Shown: positions 25,827 through 35,800 of the stretch, one piece after another
How the letters are laid out: every line of letters begins with the position of its first letter
Position numbering within the stretch: the first letter of the stretch is position 1
Assembly: GCA_910584585.1 (NCBI GenBank)
Contig: CAJUBP010000001.1
Span: forward strand, 124,001 to 188,000
Reading direction: 5' to 3'
Source: an uncultured Lachnospiraceae bacterium
GTDB lineage: Bacteria; Bacillota; Clostridia; Lachnospirales; Lachnospiraceae
DNA: 64,000 bases
Notes under the pieces: generated by a model
Seen by the model: only the letters and a program-made list of their open reading frames with translations
What the model was told of the DNA's origin: nothing
The model's database searches: none
Translations under genes and position numbers: made by a program

Positions 25827-27521
25827 CTACAGCCTGGTTACAAGATGCTCCAGCATCTCAGAAATCACATTGATAAATCGGCTGGCCGCATTATACGCAC
25901 TCTGATATTTAATCATGTTCTGCAATTCTTCATCGGAAGACACGCCGAACACCTGCTGTCTGCTGTTCTCAATGCTAGCTACTTCTCCGCTTAAGTCTGT
26001 GGCAAGCCCTTCAAACACATCGCCTTTGGTTCCTATACCGTTTATCATCCTCTGATAATATTCCTTAAAAGAACAAGGATTGGTGTCATTGGCATTCACA
26101 GTATATTTCTTCTCATCCCAAATATTCACCAGCTTATGGGCCAGGTCCCAGTCCGGATCTCCGTTCTTATCCAAATGAGGCAGCCCTGACTCAATTTCCA
26201 GCAAGTCAGGATTCACCGTAACGCCCTGTGTGGTATACATCTTAGAAGTATCCTGGGGATCTTCCTCATTATATACGTAATAGATTTTGCCGCCCTGCGC
26301 CGTCACCGCCGTATAACGCTCACAGCCTCTTCTGGTAAACAGCTCCCGGCCCGGCTTCTCTCCATCCTGGCCAAGGCAGGCATTCTCTTCATCCCATACC
26401 CTCGCATTTGTGTATATGGTTCCGTCTGTAGCTGTAAAGCTTGCTGTAGTAGTCGGACTGAACACATCATTAATGGCAGTGATAATCTCATGAATCATCT
26501 GATCCAGTTCCGCCTCTGCGGAAACCATTACAGACATGCCTGCCCCATTGTTATATTTGTCCGCCGAAACACCAGTGACATCCCGGTAATTGCCGATTTT
26601 CTCCCCTCTGGTGAGCACCAATGCCTTTAACTGGCCGATATCTGTATTCAATTCCGGAGAAATATCCACGTTATAGTCGAACATAGGTGTATATTTCCCC
26701 CGGGGCACATCAGACAACTGAGGCCAAATCGGGGTCACAAACCCGGTAAGCTCATCTGTGACGGTTCCTACCTCAAAGACGTGCACTTCATCCAAAAACT
26801 CCACATTTTCCAACCGCACATGAACTGACCCGTTGACATCCTCCCGGACCTCTACCTTCGCCAATGCAGACAATTCATCCAATGCGTTGTCTCTCTCGTC
26901 ACGCAGGGTCATGGCTGTCTCTACGCCGCCGGACTCAATCCGCATGATTTCCTGATTCAGTTCCTGGATGGTATGCCCCAACTCATTGATGCGGTCAATG
27001 CCTTCCCGAATCTTGATATTGATCCGCTTCTGGTATTCCTTCATATTCTGATAAATACCCTGAGAACGTTCAATAAACAAGGTAGCCTTCTGGACAACCA
27101 GATTCTGATTCACTTCTTCATTGGGCCCTTTTGACAATTCTTCAAAAGAATTCCAGAAGTCTTCCAATACATACTCATACTGCATTCCTTCCAACTCCTG
27201 GAAAATATCCTCCACATCCTGGACTGCCAGATAATTCGTCTCATAAAACGCCTGCCGTCCATTCTCTCTGCGGTAATATTTATCCAAAAACATATCTCTG
27301 GTATGTACCACATCGGCAATGGCAAGGCCAAGCCCTGCCTGCTGCTTACTGATGGCCGCACTCTTAAATGTTACATAACTTCTGTCTGCAAAAAGCACCT
27401 GCTGCCTTACATAGCCCTTGGTATCCGCATTCGCCAGGTTATTCGCCGTCGTATTTAAGGCGTTCTGGCTGTTCTGCAGCCCGGATGCCCCAATATACAG
27501 ACTTCCCATTCCATTTGCCAT
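25827..27521 (-). CDS. flgK: FlgK-like hook-associated protein, copy 2
   Basis: 564 residues: GSLYIGASGLQNSQNALNTT, NNLANADTKGYVRQQ, TAMTLRDERDNALDELSA, and an end with NMIKYQSAYNAASRFINVIS. Both terminal D0 regions are intact, so this is a working FlgK family member rather than a fragment. Sequence similarity to copy 1 is limited to the ends and the coiled region. Both are in one operon, so the cell should make both junction proteins. Confidence 0.9.
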   Translation of the reverse strand: MANGMGSLYIGASGLQNSQNALNTTANNLANADTKGYVRQQVLFADRSYVTFKSAAISKQQAGLGLAIADVVHTRDMFLDKYYRRENGRQAFYETNYLAVQDVEDIFQELEGMQYEYVLEDFWNSFEELSKGPNEEVNQNLVVQKATLFIERSQGIYQNMKEYQKRINIKIREGIDRINELGHTIQELNQEIMRIESGGVETAMTLRDERDNALDELSALAKVEVREDVNGSVHVRLENVEFLDEVHVFEVGTVTDELTGFVTPIWPQLSDVPRGKYTPMFDYNVDISPELNTDIGQLKALVLTRGEKIGNYRDVTGVSADKYNNGAGMSVMVSAEAELDQMIHEIITAINDVFSPTTTASFTATDGTIYTNARVWDEENACLGQDGEKPGRELFTRRGCERYTAVTAQGGKIYYVYNEEDPQDTSKMYTTQGVTVNPDLLEIESGLPHLDKNGDPDWDLAHKLVNIWDEKKYTVNANDTNPCSFKEYYQRMINGIGTKGDVFEGLATDLSGEVASIENSRQQVFGVSSDEELQNMIKYQSAYNAASRFINVISEMLEHLVTRL

Positions 27522-27581
27522 ATCTGCCGTCTCCTTCTATTTCCGCGTCCCTGCTATGAATTTCTATCCCTAATCAATTTC

Positions 27582-28094
27582 TTACTGTTTTGCGTCAAAT
27601 CCGCTGCTTCCCAGCAGATCGCCTGTATTATTGGCCCGCTTGTCATAATTGGCAGTCACCGGCGCCTGTCTCATACTCTTGAACAGCGTAAGGTCAAACT
27701 CTGCCATCTCAATTGCCTGCTGCAGCAATGCTTCATTCTGATTATTAATCTCAGCCATCTGCTCTAATGTAGCGTGCAGCTTCTCTCTTAATTCCCGAAG
27801 CTGCTGCTGCTCTTTTGGCTGTTTATTTAAAAAGGCTATCATATTAGTAACCGTCAGTTCCTCTGGCTTCTTACTAAGTACGATAGACATATCATTGACA
27901 ACTTCTTCTCTTTTTTTCTCCAGATTCTTCAAGATACTTGTGATATCCTGTTCCCGGCTGGTGATCTCCTCAAGAGCGGGGATATTTCCGTCAATAATGA
28001 TCTGTCTCTTTTCCCGGGACAATTCCGTAAGGCGTTCATATTCCCCGTTCTCTTTCTCTAATACATCCATAAAATCTTCCATTAAACTGGCCAC
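27582..28094 (-). CDS. flgN: FlgN family export chaperone
   Basis: 170 residues, helical. EDFMDVLEKENGEYERLTEL and REKRQIIIDGNIPALEEIT fit the FlgN pattern. The C-terminus is flexible and rich in Asn/Gly/Ser. FlgN escorts FlgK and FlgL to the export gate, and the gene lies directly before them. It starts with GTG at 28094, seven bases after GAGG. Confidence 0.88.
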   Translation of the reverse strand: MASLMEDFMDVLEKENGEYERLTELSREKRQIIIDGNIPALEEITSREQDITSILKNLEKKREEVVNDMSIVLSKKPEELTVTNMIAFLNKQPKEQQQLRELREKLHATLEQMAEINNQNEALLQQAIEMAEFDLTLFKSMRQAPVTANYDKRANNTGDLLGSSGFDAKQ

Positions 28095-28109
28095 GTGAAA
28101 ACCTCATTT

Positions 28110-28385
28110 CTAAAAATATGCTTCATATTTTTCCATCAATTTGGCTGCAAAGTCTCCTGTTTCCACTTTATAATTCCCGGATGCAATGCTGTTCTTCAAG
28201 GCAGCAACCTTCTCATTCCTGATGTCAGGCGCTTCCGCTACCGCCTGTTTGGCAACCTGGTAGTCTCTGCCGGCTCTGGAAATCTGTACCTCATCCTTCT
28301 TGCCGGCGCTTCCGCTGCCTTTCGTTCTGGAAGCTCGGCTGGTATTGTACACCTGGCTGATCTGGTTATATGCTTCTATACGCAT
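28110..28385 (-). CDS. flgM: Anti-sigma-28 factor FlgM
   Basis: 91 residues. MRIEAYNQISQVYNTSR and the C-terminal half (YQVAKQAVAEAPDIRNEKVA, ALKNSIASGNYKVE) match FlgM. It binds sigma-28 until it is exported through the completed hook. First gene of the late operon, with AAAGGAG eight bases before the ATG and a sigma-28 promoter upstream, giving the normal feedback loop. Confidence 0.94.
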   Translation of the reverse strand: MRIEAYNQISQVYNTSRASRTKGSGSAGKKDEVQISRAGRDYQVAKQAVAEAPDIRNEKVAALKNSIASGNYKVETGDFAAKLMEKYEAYF

Positions 28386-28465
28386 AAAGGCATCTCCTTT
28401 CTTCTCTGCGTCTTGCAGTTTATATTAACAGTGTTACCTGTTTCCTGATTTGTTATCTATTTTAT

Positions 28466-28492
28466 TTATCGGTTGTTTAAAAAGAAACTTTA
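28466..28492 (-). promoter_or_regulatory. Sigma-28 promoter of the flgM operon
   Basis: Minus strand TAAA-N15-ACCGATAA, boxes identical to those of the flagellin promoter at 9435. It starts the flgM-to-18784 operon about 75 bases upstream of flgM. Confidence 0.87.
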
Positions 28493-28524
28493 GGAAATAT
28501 TGGGAAAGAGTGACCAGAAATAAA

Positions 28525-28704
28525 CTATACCACCGCTTCAATCAGCAATTTATCTCCAAGCACCACCTCTTTCACTCCTATTTCCTTTTTCTTATTAAAA
28601 TTAAAACTGAGCATATACCCCTTTTTTAAATTGAAATAATCCATGTAATCGGAAAGCTGTTTCTCTCCCCGTTCATTGTAAGAATTCCCATGCCATATTT
28701 TCAT
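28525..28704 (-). pseudogene. C-terminal remnant of PD-(D/E)XK nuclease domain of AAA ATPase
   Basis: A 59-residue frame starting at an ATG that overlaps the ATPase stop (ATGA). It begins KIWHGNSYNERGEKQL and ends VKEVVLGDKLLIEAVV, the last part of the DUF1703-type nuclease domain that normally ends these AAA-ATPase-like proteins. The part between the ATPase domain and this piece, roughly 100-150 residues in intact relatives, is missing and the frame is shifted. An internal deletion has therefore split the gene. Confidence 0.8.
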
Positions 28705-29813
28705 TCCAATAGATATCTATGATACAGACGTGTCTCAAATATGATGTTGGCTATATAAACTGCAGAATCCCTGACTTTCACCAATCCAAACATTTCTGCA
28801 TCCAAAACGGCAGTGTCATCTGCGTTGTACGCAATCTTTTTTCCCTGAAAAAGCAAACGAGAGATAAGCCCGTCCAATTCCGGATAAGCATCCAGCTTAT
28901 TTTTCAGGGAAGCAAATAACGGATTATTGTCTTCCACCAGTCTCTTGACTGCTAATAGAAATCCTTCTTTTGTCCAGGCATTCTTCTTCTGCAATTCTTT
29001 GTTTTCCAGACTCTGCTCATCCATATATCTGCAAAGCCATGATACGAGATATGGATACCCCGATGTATAATGCCAGAGCAAATCTGACATCTGTCCAACC
29101 TCCATCCCGGTATGGCGATCCTTTTCATATTCCATTAGCATCCCTGCAATTTCCTCCGCAGAAAAGTTCATGTCAACGCCAAATTCGGCGGCAATATTCC
29201 ATGGACTGTTTTCCCTATATTCCCGTTCTTCACCAATCTTTCTTTTGATACTGCGGATATCGTAGACACCGGCAAGAATTACAGACTGAAAAGCCGGCAT
29301 CACATCACGCTCCAGATAGGCTGCCCGCAGCTGAGCCAAGAAATCAATGAATACCTGATTATTTGTGGCCGTATCAACTTCATCTACGATAAAAACCACA
29401 GGTCTGTCGGACTGAAAACACCATTCGCCGAAACAATCAAAAAGTTCCGCCATTTTGGCAGAAGACTGCTCCTTAAACTTTGACAACTCCTGCTTAATTT
29501 CTCTGGGCACATGCTGCATTCTCTGAATCTTTCTGCTGATTTCCCTGATCATCCCATGGACAAAAGCTGTCTCATTTTCAAAATCCTCTGCGCTCATTCT
29601 CTGAAAATCAATACTCAGCACCATATAATCCTTCTCCAGGTATTCTGCCAATGCCCGCAGTATGGTTGTTTTCCCATATTGTCTTGCCCGATTAATAGTA
29701 AAATAATCTCCGTTATCTATCATTTTCTTAATTGCTTTCAGTCTTTGCGTAATATCCACCATATAGTGCCTGCGGGGGCTGCAGGCTCCATTGATATTAA
29801 ATACTTTAGCCAT
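28701..29813 (-). CDS. AAA-ATPase-like protein (DUF1703 family), C-terminally truncated
   Basis: 370 residues from MAKVFNINGACSPRRHYMV, the usual family start. The Walker A region is the family form (NRARQYGKTTILRALAEYL) and Walker B is VVFIVDEVDTATN. GYPYLVSWLCRYMDE is the conserved C-terminal ATPase motif. Intact members carry a PD-(D/E)XK nuclease domain at the end; here it is lost and only a fragment remains downstream. Function of the family is unproven; a role in genome conflicts or mobile elements is often suggested. Upstream in-frame ATGs belong to tandem copies of the start region. Confidence 0.82.
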   Translation of the reverse strand: MAKVFNINGACSPRRHYMVDITQRLKAIKKMIDNGDYFTINRARQYGKTTILRALAEYLEKDYMVLSIDFQRMSAEDFENETAFVHGMIREISRKIQRMQHVPREIKQELSKFKEQSSAKMAELFDCFGEWCFQSDRPVVFIVDEVDTATNNQVFIDFLAQLRAAYLERDVMPAFQSVILAGVYDIRSIKRKIGEEREYRENSPWNIAAEFGVDMNFSAEEIAGMLMEYEKDRHTGMEVGQMSDLLWHYTSGYPYLVSWLCRYMDEQSLENKELQKKNAWTKEGFLLAVKRLVEDNNPLFASLKNKLDAYPELDGLISRLLFQGKKIAYNADDTAVLDAEMFGLVKVRDSAVYIANIIFETRLYHRYLLE

Positions 29814-29975
29814 TCTACGCTCTCCTTTGATATGGAATATTTGGGCCATTCCGCCCTCTCCTTTGATATGGAATATTTGGGCCATTCCGCCCTCTCCTTT
29901 GATATGAAATACCTTTGGCCATTCTGCCCTTCCCCTTTGATATGAAATACCTTTGGCCATTCTGCCCTTCCCTTT
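29813..29975 (-). repeat. Tandem copies of a ribosome-binding-site-plus-start module
   Basis: Five repeats of 36-38 bases, each containing AAAGG(A/G)G, a purine spacer and ATGGCC or ATGGCT. The start codons fall at 29813, 29849, 29885, 29922 and 29960. The first three and the fifth share the ATPase frame; the one at 29922 does not. The repeated translation is GMAQIFHIKGEG. The copy at 29813 matches the family N-terminus and is the true start. Confidence 0.85.
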
Positions 29976-29977
29976 TC

Positions 29978-30028
29978 AAAAAAGGCACTGCCAATACTTG
30001 CGTCATATGCAAGTATGCAGTGCCTTTT
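29978..30028 (-). terminator. Rho-independent terminator of the leucine-rich-repeat gene
   Basis: On the minus strand AAAAGGCACTGC pairs with GCAGTGCCTTTTTT, extended by an inner ATACTTGC/GCAAGTAT stem. It is symmetric, A-rich on one side and T-rich on the other, so it may work in both directions. It lies eight bases after the stop. Confidence 0.9.
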
Positions 30029-30036
30029 CTTATGAT

Positions 30037-31599
30037 CTATTTTGCGTCCACGCTCTTTTTCTTCTTGCTGATTACCAGATAACCTCCGGCAAAGAATACG
30101 CCGAGGCAAAGCACATATCTTGCGTCAAAGGCAACTCCTGTCTTAGGCGTTCCGCTTCCCACCTGTGCCGTACCCATGTTTCTGGAAACGGATGTCCGAG
30201 AACCGGCGCTGGTGCCCCCGCCGCTGCCTGTCTGCGTCGTGCCTCCGCCAGTACTTCCGCCGCCGGTGGCGCCCGGTGACGGCTTCGGCGTAGCAGAAGG
30301 ATTATCTGTAGGCTCTGGAGTAGGAGAGGGATCATCTGTGGGTTCCGGAGTGGGACTGGGCGTCTCCGTAGGCTCCGCCCCAACTGTGCCGATACTCTCA
30401 AAGATATATCCGTTCTCATCCGCGAATTTCTCTGCCTGGGAACCTGTGTATCCCCGAATCACATCCGGCGTCCAGGAAGACTGGGAGCCGATGGAAGTGG
30501 TATTGGGCAGAATCGTTACCGCCTTAATGCCGCTTCCGGTAAATGCGTCTACCTCAATGGTAGTTACAGAATTCGGTACATCCAGACTGTATACATAAGG
30601 ACAGTCACTGAAAGCCGAAGAAGCAATACTTGTCATGCTCTCAGGCAGTGTCAGAGAGGACTTCCCAATGGGACAATACAGAAGCTGGGTCAGGCTAGTG
30701 TCATATACTGCGCCGTCAGAGGAAGCATAACTTCCGTTTCCGCTCTCTACATTGACTTCTGCCAGGTTGCTGCAGCCGTCAAAAGCGCTGAAATCTATGG
30801 AAGAAACAGAGGCCGGAATGCTGATGCTTCCGATTCCACTGCAGTTTCCGAACGCCTGGGAACCGATACTTCCCACAGAAGCAGGGATATTGATGCTTCC
30901 AAGACTGCTGCAGCCGTATAATGTCAGTTCCGGAATAGAGGACATTCCGCCGGAAAGACTGACCGATGTCAACCCGCTGCACCCTGCCAGAACTCCGCTT
31001 CCCATAGAGGATACCGAATCTGGAATATTAATCTCAGACAATCCTACACAGTTATTAAAGGCGCTGCTTCCAATCTCCGTCACAGAACCCGGAATACTGA
31101 TGCTTCCAAGGCTTCCGCAGCCATTAAAGGCCTGTGCTCCGATGGAGGTCACGCCGTCGGGAATATTAATAGAACCAAGGCTGCTGCAGCCGTCAAAAGT
31201 CTCTGAACCGATGGATGTCAAACCTGCCGGCAATTCCACATATCCCAGAGAGGAACATCCATAAAAAGCTCCGCCGCCGATACTTGCGGCTCCGCCGAAT
31301 ACCGCATTGGTCAATCCTGTACAGCCGGAAAATGCATAGCTTCCTACGCTGGTAACATTTGCCGGAATCGTCACACTGGAAATACTGGTATTTCCAGCAA
31401 AAGCATAATCTGCAATGGCCGTTACAGAACCTGGGATGCTGACGTCTCCGCCTGGTCCGTTATAGCCGGTAATGGTGCTTCCCTCCATAATAAACGCACT
31501 GACATCTTCCTCCGCCATAGCCGGCAGCGCCGGGGACAGCGCGAAGGTTAAGGCCAGTATCAATATTACATTGAAACATTTGCCAAATAATTTCTTCAT
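30037..31599 (-). CDS. BspA-type leucine-rich repeat surface protein with sortase signal
   Basis: 520 residues. A signal peptide (hydrophobic core VILILALTFALSPALPAMA) is followed by about 14 LRR_5/BspA repeats of 23 residues (for example ITSIGAQAFNGCGSLGSI type) up to residue 380. Then come a Pro/Thr-rich wall-spanning linker (TPSPTPEPTDDPSPTPEPTD) and a Gly/Ser-rich stretch. The end is a sorting signal: TPKTG, a hydrophobic span (YVLCLGVFFAGGYLVI) and KKKK. The sortase gene lies 34 bases upstream in the same direction, so it is the obvious enzyme. BspA-like repeats often mediate adhesion to host or bacterial surfaces. Confidence 0.92.
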   Translation of the reverse strand: MKKLFGKCFNVILILALTFALSPALPAMAEEDVSAFIMEGSTITGYNGPGGDVSIPGSVTAIADYAFAGNTSISSVTIPANVTSVGSYAFSGCTGLTNAVFGGAASIGGGAFYGCSSLGYVELPAGLTSIGSETFDGCSSLGSINIPDGVTSIGAQAFNGCGSLGSISIPGSVTEIGSSAFNNCVGLSEINIPDSVSSMGSGVLAGCSGLTSVSLSGGMSSIPELTLYGCSSLGSINIPASVGSIGSQAFGNCSGIGSISIPASVSSIDFSAFDGCSNLAEVNVESGNGSYASSDGAVYDTSLTQLLYCPIGKSSLTLPESMTSIASSAFSDCPYVYSLDVPNSVTTIEVDAFTGSGIKAVTILPNTTSIGSQSSWTPDVIRGYTGSQAEKFADENGYIFESIGTVGAEPTETPSPTPEPTDDPSPTPEPTDNPSATPKPSPGATGGGSTGGGTTQTGSGGGTSAGSRTSVSRNMGTAQVGSGTPKTGVAFDARYVLCLGVFFAGGYLVISKKKKSVDAK

Positions 31600-31633
31600 T
31601 CTCTTGTCCTCCTTAAAACTGGTATATGTGCCG

Positions 31634-32794
31634 TTATGGCGAGCACTTCTTTGCCAGTAAAACTAACCTTCCGTCTTCTGTATAGTTATTGCAGGTTGAA
31701 AGTGTCAATAATTTATCTCCATACGAGGCGTTCAGTTCCCCGTCCATTATATTCATTTTCTTCATATTTTCCAGAAAACTGTTGAAGTTCTCTTCGCTTC
31801 CTGCATTGATGAAATCATAATAGCGGAATCCTTCTTCTCCCTCTGCCGGCACCTTCGCCAGACATACCGCTATGATTTCGTACTGGGCCTTCTCATAAAT
31901 TGTATTGAACTGAATCATCTTATGTTCCTGGTAAAACGCAGGATCCAGATAATTCTTCAATTCTCCGAACATCAGACCGCTCTTCATGTTATGTCCATAT
32001 ACAATCAGATTGTCGTCCTGCTGCTCATAATCATTCCTGGAATCCAGAAAGATCGAGCCGTTGATATCTTCTTCCCCGTTGTAATTATGGGTCAGATAAA
32101 AATCACTGCTTTCCGGCACAGCCTGCATCACCGGATAATCAATTCCCGTTCCAGGTATACTGAGCCACCCGGAAAAATCCGAATTCTGCTGATACAGCTG
32201 CTGATATTCCGGCAAAACGGCCGGCCCTTCGGGTTTCTCCACCGTTTCCTGGGCCAGTTCCGCGCCGTACACATTGTTTTCCACTGTTCCCGACTGGGCC
32301 AGAACAGGCTCTTCTTCCTCTTCCCCGTTCAATGTTTCCAGGAATCGGGCGGAGAGCCAGTCTGACGCAGCGGAAATCTCCTGTTCATCCTTAATTCTTT
32401 CCAGTTCCCTGGTCTTTTGCTGGTCGTGAAGCTCACTTCCCAGAAAAACCAGAAAACATACCACTGCTCCTGTCATGCAGATGGCGCCGACCACCTGGCC
32501 GGGCGACAGCTGCTTGATTTTGCGCGCCACCCGGTCAGTGAAGGTGGTTCTGGAAATGACCTTGTAATCCTCCGCCACCATATCCGAGAGGTAAAGGAGA
32601 TAATCGTCCCCGATCACACTTTTGAATATGATCTTTCCCTCCCGTATCAGCGAATAGAGTTTCTGGGCCACTCCAGTTTCATTGATATCCATTTTCTTGG
32701 AAATATATCTGATTTTCTCTATGTCATCCAGAGCTTCCTGATATTTCTCATAGGAATCAAACTGAAATTTTCCAATGCAATATATTCTGCTCAT
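31634..32794 (-). CDS. srtB: Class B sortase
   Basis: 386 residues, longer than the usual 250. The first 110 form a cytoplasmic region without a known domain, then one membrane span (VVGAICMTGAVVCFLVFLG). The catalytic domain is class B: SGWLSIPGTGIDYPVMQ, FYLTHNYNGEEDINGSIFLD, the His in LIVYGHNMKSG, the Cys in LLTLSTCNN, and the Arg in EDGRLVLLAKK. It should attach the TPKTG protein downstream to peptidoglycan; related Clostridial SrtB enzymes use (S/P)PXTG motifs. The start MSRIYCIGKF at 32794 follows GGGAG by eight bases. Confidence 0.9.
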   Translation of the reverse strand: MSRIYCIGKFQFDSYEKYQEALDDIEKIRYISKKMDINETGVAQKLYSLIREGKIIFKSVIGDDYLLYLSDMVAEDYKVISRTTFTDRVARKIKQLSPGQVVGAICMTGAVVCFLVFLGSELHDQQKTRELERIKDEQEISAASDWLSARFLETLNGEEEEEPVLAQSGTVENNVYGAELAQETVEKPEGPAVLPEYQQLYQQNSDFSGWLSIPGTGIDYPVMQAVPESSDFYLTHNYNGEEDINGSIFLDSRNDYEQQDDNLIVYGHNMKSGLMFGELKNYLDPAFYQEHKMIQFNTIYEKAQYEIIAVCLAKVPAEGEEGFRYYDFINAGSEENFNSFLENMKKMNIMDGELNASYGDKLLTLSTCNNYTEDGRLVLLAKKCSP

Positions 32795-32841
32795 GATATC
32801 AACTCCCATCCTTCCCGGCTTATTCTTACTGCTGTTCTGTC

Positions 32842-32872
32842 GTAACAGTCCAGCCTTCGGCTCCACTGTTAC
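32842..32872. repeat. Strong palindromic hairpin before sortase gene
   Basis: GTAACAGT-CC-AGCC-TTC-GGCT-CC-ACTGTTAC: an eight-pair outer stem and a four-pair inner stem, with only CC opposite CC mismatched. It lies between the giant gene stop and the sortase start and has no T run. It may stabilise or attenuate the transcript. Confidence 0.6.
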
Positions 32873-32899
32873 AGAATCTGCACTATCACGTACTATCTC

Positions 32900-35800
32900 C
32901 TATTTCTTCGCTTTTACCGACTTCACAGCAGAATAGCTGCTGTAGTAATTCTTCTTGTCGATTTTCTTGCATACGCGGATCTTGTAATAATACTTCTTGC
33001 CGCCTGTTGCTTTCTTATCAGTATACGAGGTTTTCTTCGTTGTTGCAAGCTTTTTATATTTTCCTTTCTTGCTGGTGCTTCGGTAAACCTCATACTGTGT
33101 AGCTCCTTTGACCTTCTTCCACTTCACCGTCACTTGCTTCTTCTTGGCAGATTTCAGGCTGCTGATCTTCGTGGAATTGGGCGCTGTCGCTCCTTTCACG
33201 CTTGTAAAAGGACCATAATAATACTGTCCGTCTTTGTTGACATAGGCTCTTACCCGGAATGTCTGCGCCGTTCCTGCCTTCAATTTGGAAACAGTTCCCT
33301 TGGCAGTTGTTGGCTTATTTACCCTTACGGCCCGACGGTTCTTGGAATTATAAATCTCATATCCGCTGACCACATCATTCTTGTTCCAGGAAAGGGTCAT
33401 GCTCTTATTGGTGTACTTGGAAACCTTCACGCCAGTGATTTCCGGAACTTTAATATTGTAATTCACAGTCTGGGTTCCAGTGTAGTTTCCTTCTCCTTTG
33501 ACAATCACGCTTGCCATTCCCGGAGCAGCGCTGTTGACATATACTACGCTGTAGTCTTTGCCATTCTCCAACGTAGTGTTTCCAGCGGTAACGGTAATCG
33601 GCGGATTCTGCTCCTGTCCGTTATAAATCTGATCGCTGACGGGGCTGATTCTTGCTCTTCCTAACTGCTGCGGGCTGATCTTAAAGGACGCTGTTGTTCC
33701 TCCGGTATATTTGCCCTTGCCTGTAATGGTAATGGTTGCGGTTCCCGCGTTTACATTCTCAGAATAAGCAATGTCGTAATCCACTCCGCTGACCAGAAGG
33801 TTGCCGTCGTCTTCCACTCTGACCGGAGGTGTAATGGCTGCTCCTGTGTAGGTATAAACAGCTGCAACGCCTCGAACAGCGGTTTCGGATGATAATTCTC
33901 TGGCAATATCAAATTTCACAATTTTTGTACCGAAATACCAGTCTTCCGTTCCTGTAATGGTAATAGTTGCGGTTCCCCGGTCTACGTTATCGCTGTAAGT
34001 TATCTCGTAATCCGTTCCTTCCACCAAAGCTTTTCCGCCAATGCTTACCTGAGGAACCGGCGTCACGGGACTTCCCGTATAATCCTGAGTAGGAATGGGC
34101 GCCACGTCTACCATGTTCATGTTTCCGTGGATTCTAAACTTCGTCTCAATGGTGCCTGTATAGTTGCCGATACCGGTAATGGTTGCGGTTGCTTCTCCTA
34201 CCATAGTGTTGTTTACGGCAGTTACCCGGTAATCTGTTCCCTGAATCAGGGTAACCGGATTGTTAGTCTCTTCTCCTTCCCGTATTACCGGCTGCTGCTG
34301 GCTGGAAGGCTGGAACTTAAGCTCTACTCCCGGGACAATCGGCCGTCCGCCATACCACTGGGGTTCGATGCTGCTCAATGTCATTGCGCTGTCTATGGTG
34401 CCTTCTGAGCCGATACTCTTGGGAGTAATGGTAAAGCGCGTTGCTGCCTGTTTGTTCTGTTCCGCAAAATATCCTAATCCTTTGGCAATAACAACTGCAG
34501 AATCCACACCTGCATTGATAATATTGTCATACTCCAGTACATAATCTGTGCCTTCAATTAACTGGATAGATAATTCTTCATCTACATCAAGGAATACCTT
34601 TACTTCAGGTTTAATCGGCGCATTTCTGAATTCCTGCGGTTCAATTTCTTCTATCCTAAAATCACCTTCAGGAGGATACATTCGAAACGCTACATCACGG
34701 CTTCCGGTATAGTTACCAATTCCATGTATTGTAGCCACTCCTGATACATTAATACCTGTTTCACCTGTATATGGATCTACTGTATAATCCACATCCAGAA
34801 CAAGTTCTGTACCATCTTTTGCCCTAACCTGCAACTCCGGTACAACTTCCTCGCCCTCTTTATAAATCGCCCTTCCGGTCGCTTCAATATCTTCCTCATT
34901 AGCAATATCTTCTGGAAGAATATTGAAAGTAATACGGCTAGTTCCTCCAAAGCCTCCGATACCGGTAAGAACAACGGCTGGTTTTTCCACTTCCGTTTCC
35001 ACTGCCGTGCTTACATTAATATTGTTCTCATAAGCCACTGTATAGTCTGTGCCTTCAGTAAGGGTATTTCCCCCAAAGGTTACTGTAAGTTCCGGTTCCT
35101 TCGCTGTCCTGTCAAAAGTCTGATTCTTTTCAAAATCAACTCTTACACCTTCAATTGGCTGAGGAATGATAGAAAAATAAAATGTTGCCTGACCCTCGTA
35201 ATGTTCACCAATTCCTTCTACTGTTACGCTGGCTTTTGTTTCTCCCTCTGACAATTTATCATTATTCTTCCACTCTACAATCCTATAATCCTGATCTTTA
35301 ATCAATCTTCGGTTTGCAGCATTGGGAGTATAACCATCTGTCCCCATCTTCTTAAAATCATTATTATAGATTTCAAAAGACGGCTCCATCGGCGCACCAT
35401 TATATACATAAGCATTTTCATACGGCTCATCATTGATCACATCCCCGCCGAATACCAGCGTTATGCCGCTTTCAGAATCTGAAAAATTCTTTTTGATAAT
35501 ATTATAGTATCGTGTAACCACTCCTTTGTAACAATCAATTCCCCGTACAACAACAGTAGGTCTGAACTCTTCCACTTCATCATCTTCCCGACCTATTCCT
35601 GTGTTGTTTTTACTGATTTCCGCCGTACTGCCCTGATTCGCTGATGTAACAATTTCAAAGTCTTCTCCTTCTTTCAGAATCTTCGGTTCAGTATCCCCTT
35701 CGCACTGCATACCGGATCTGTCTTCAAAAATCAAATCTGGAAATACAGGTTCCACTCCATAGTAAACGTCATGATCATAATTTAATGTCATATATTCCGG

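Noticed and set aside
30176..31264. Plus-strand open frames opposite the leucine-rich repeat gene
   Set aside because: Repeats and codon bias keep the antisense frame open; no start signals or domains.
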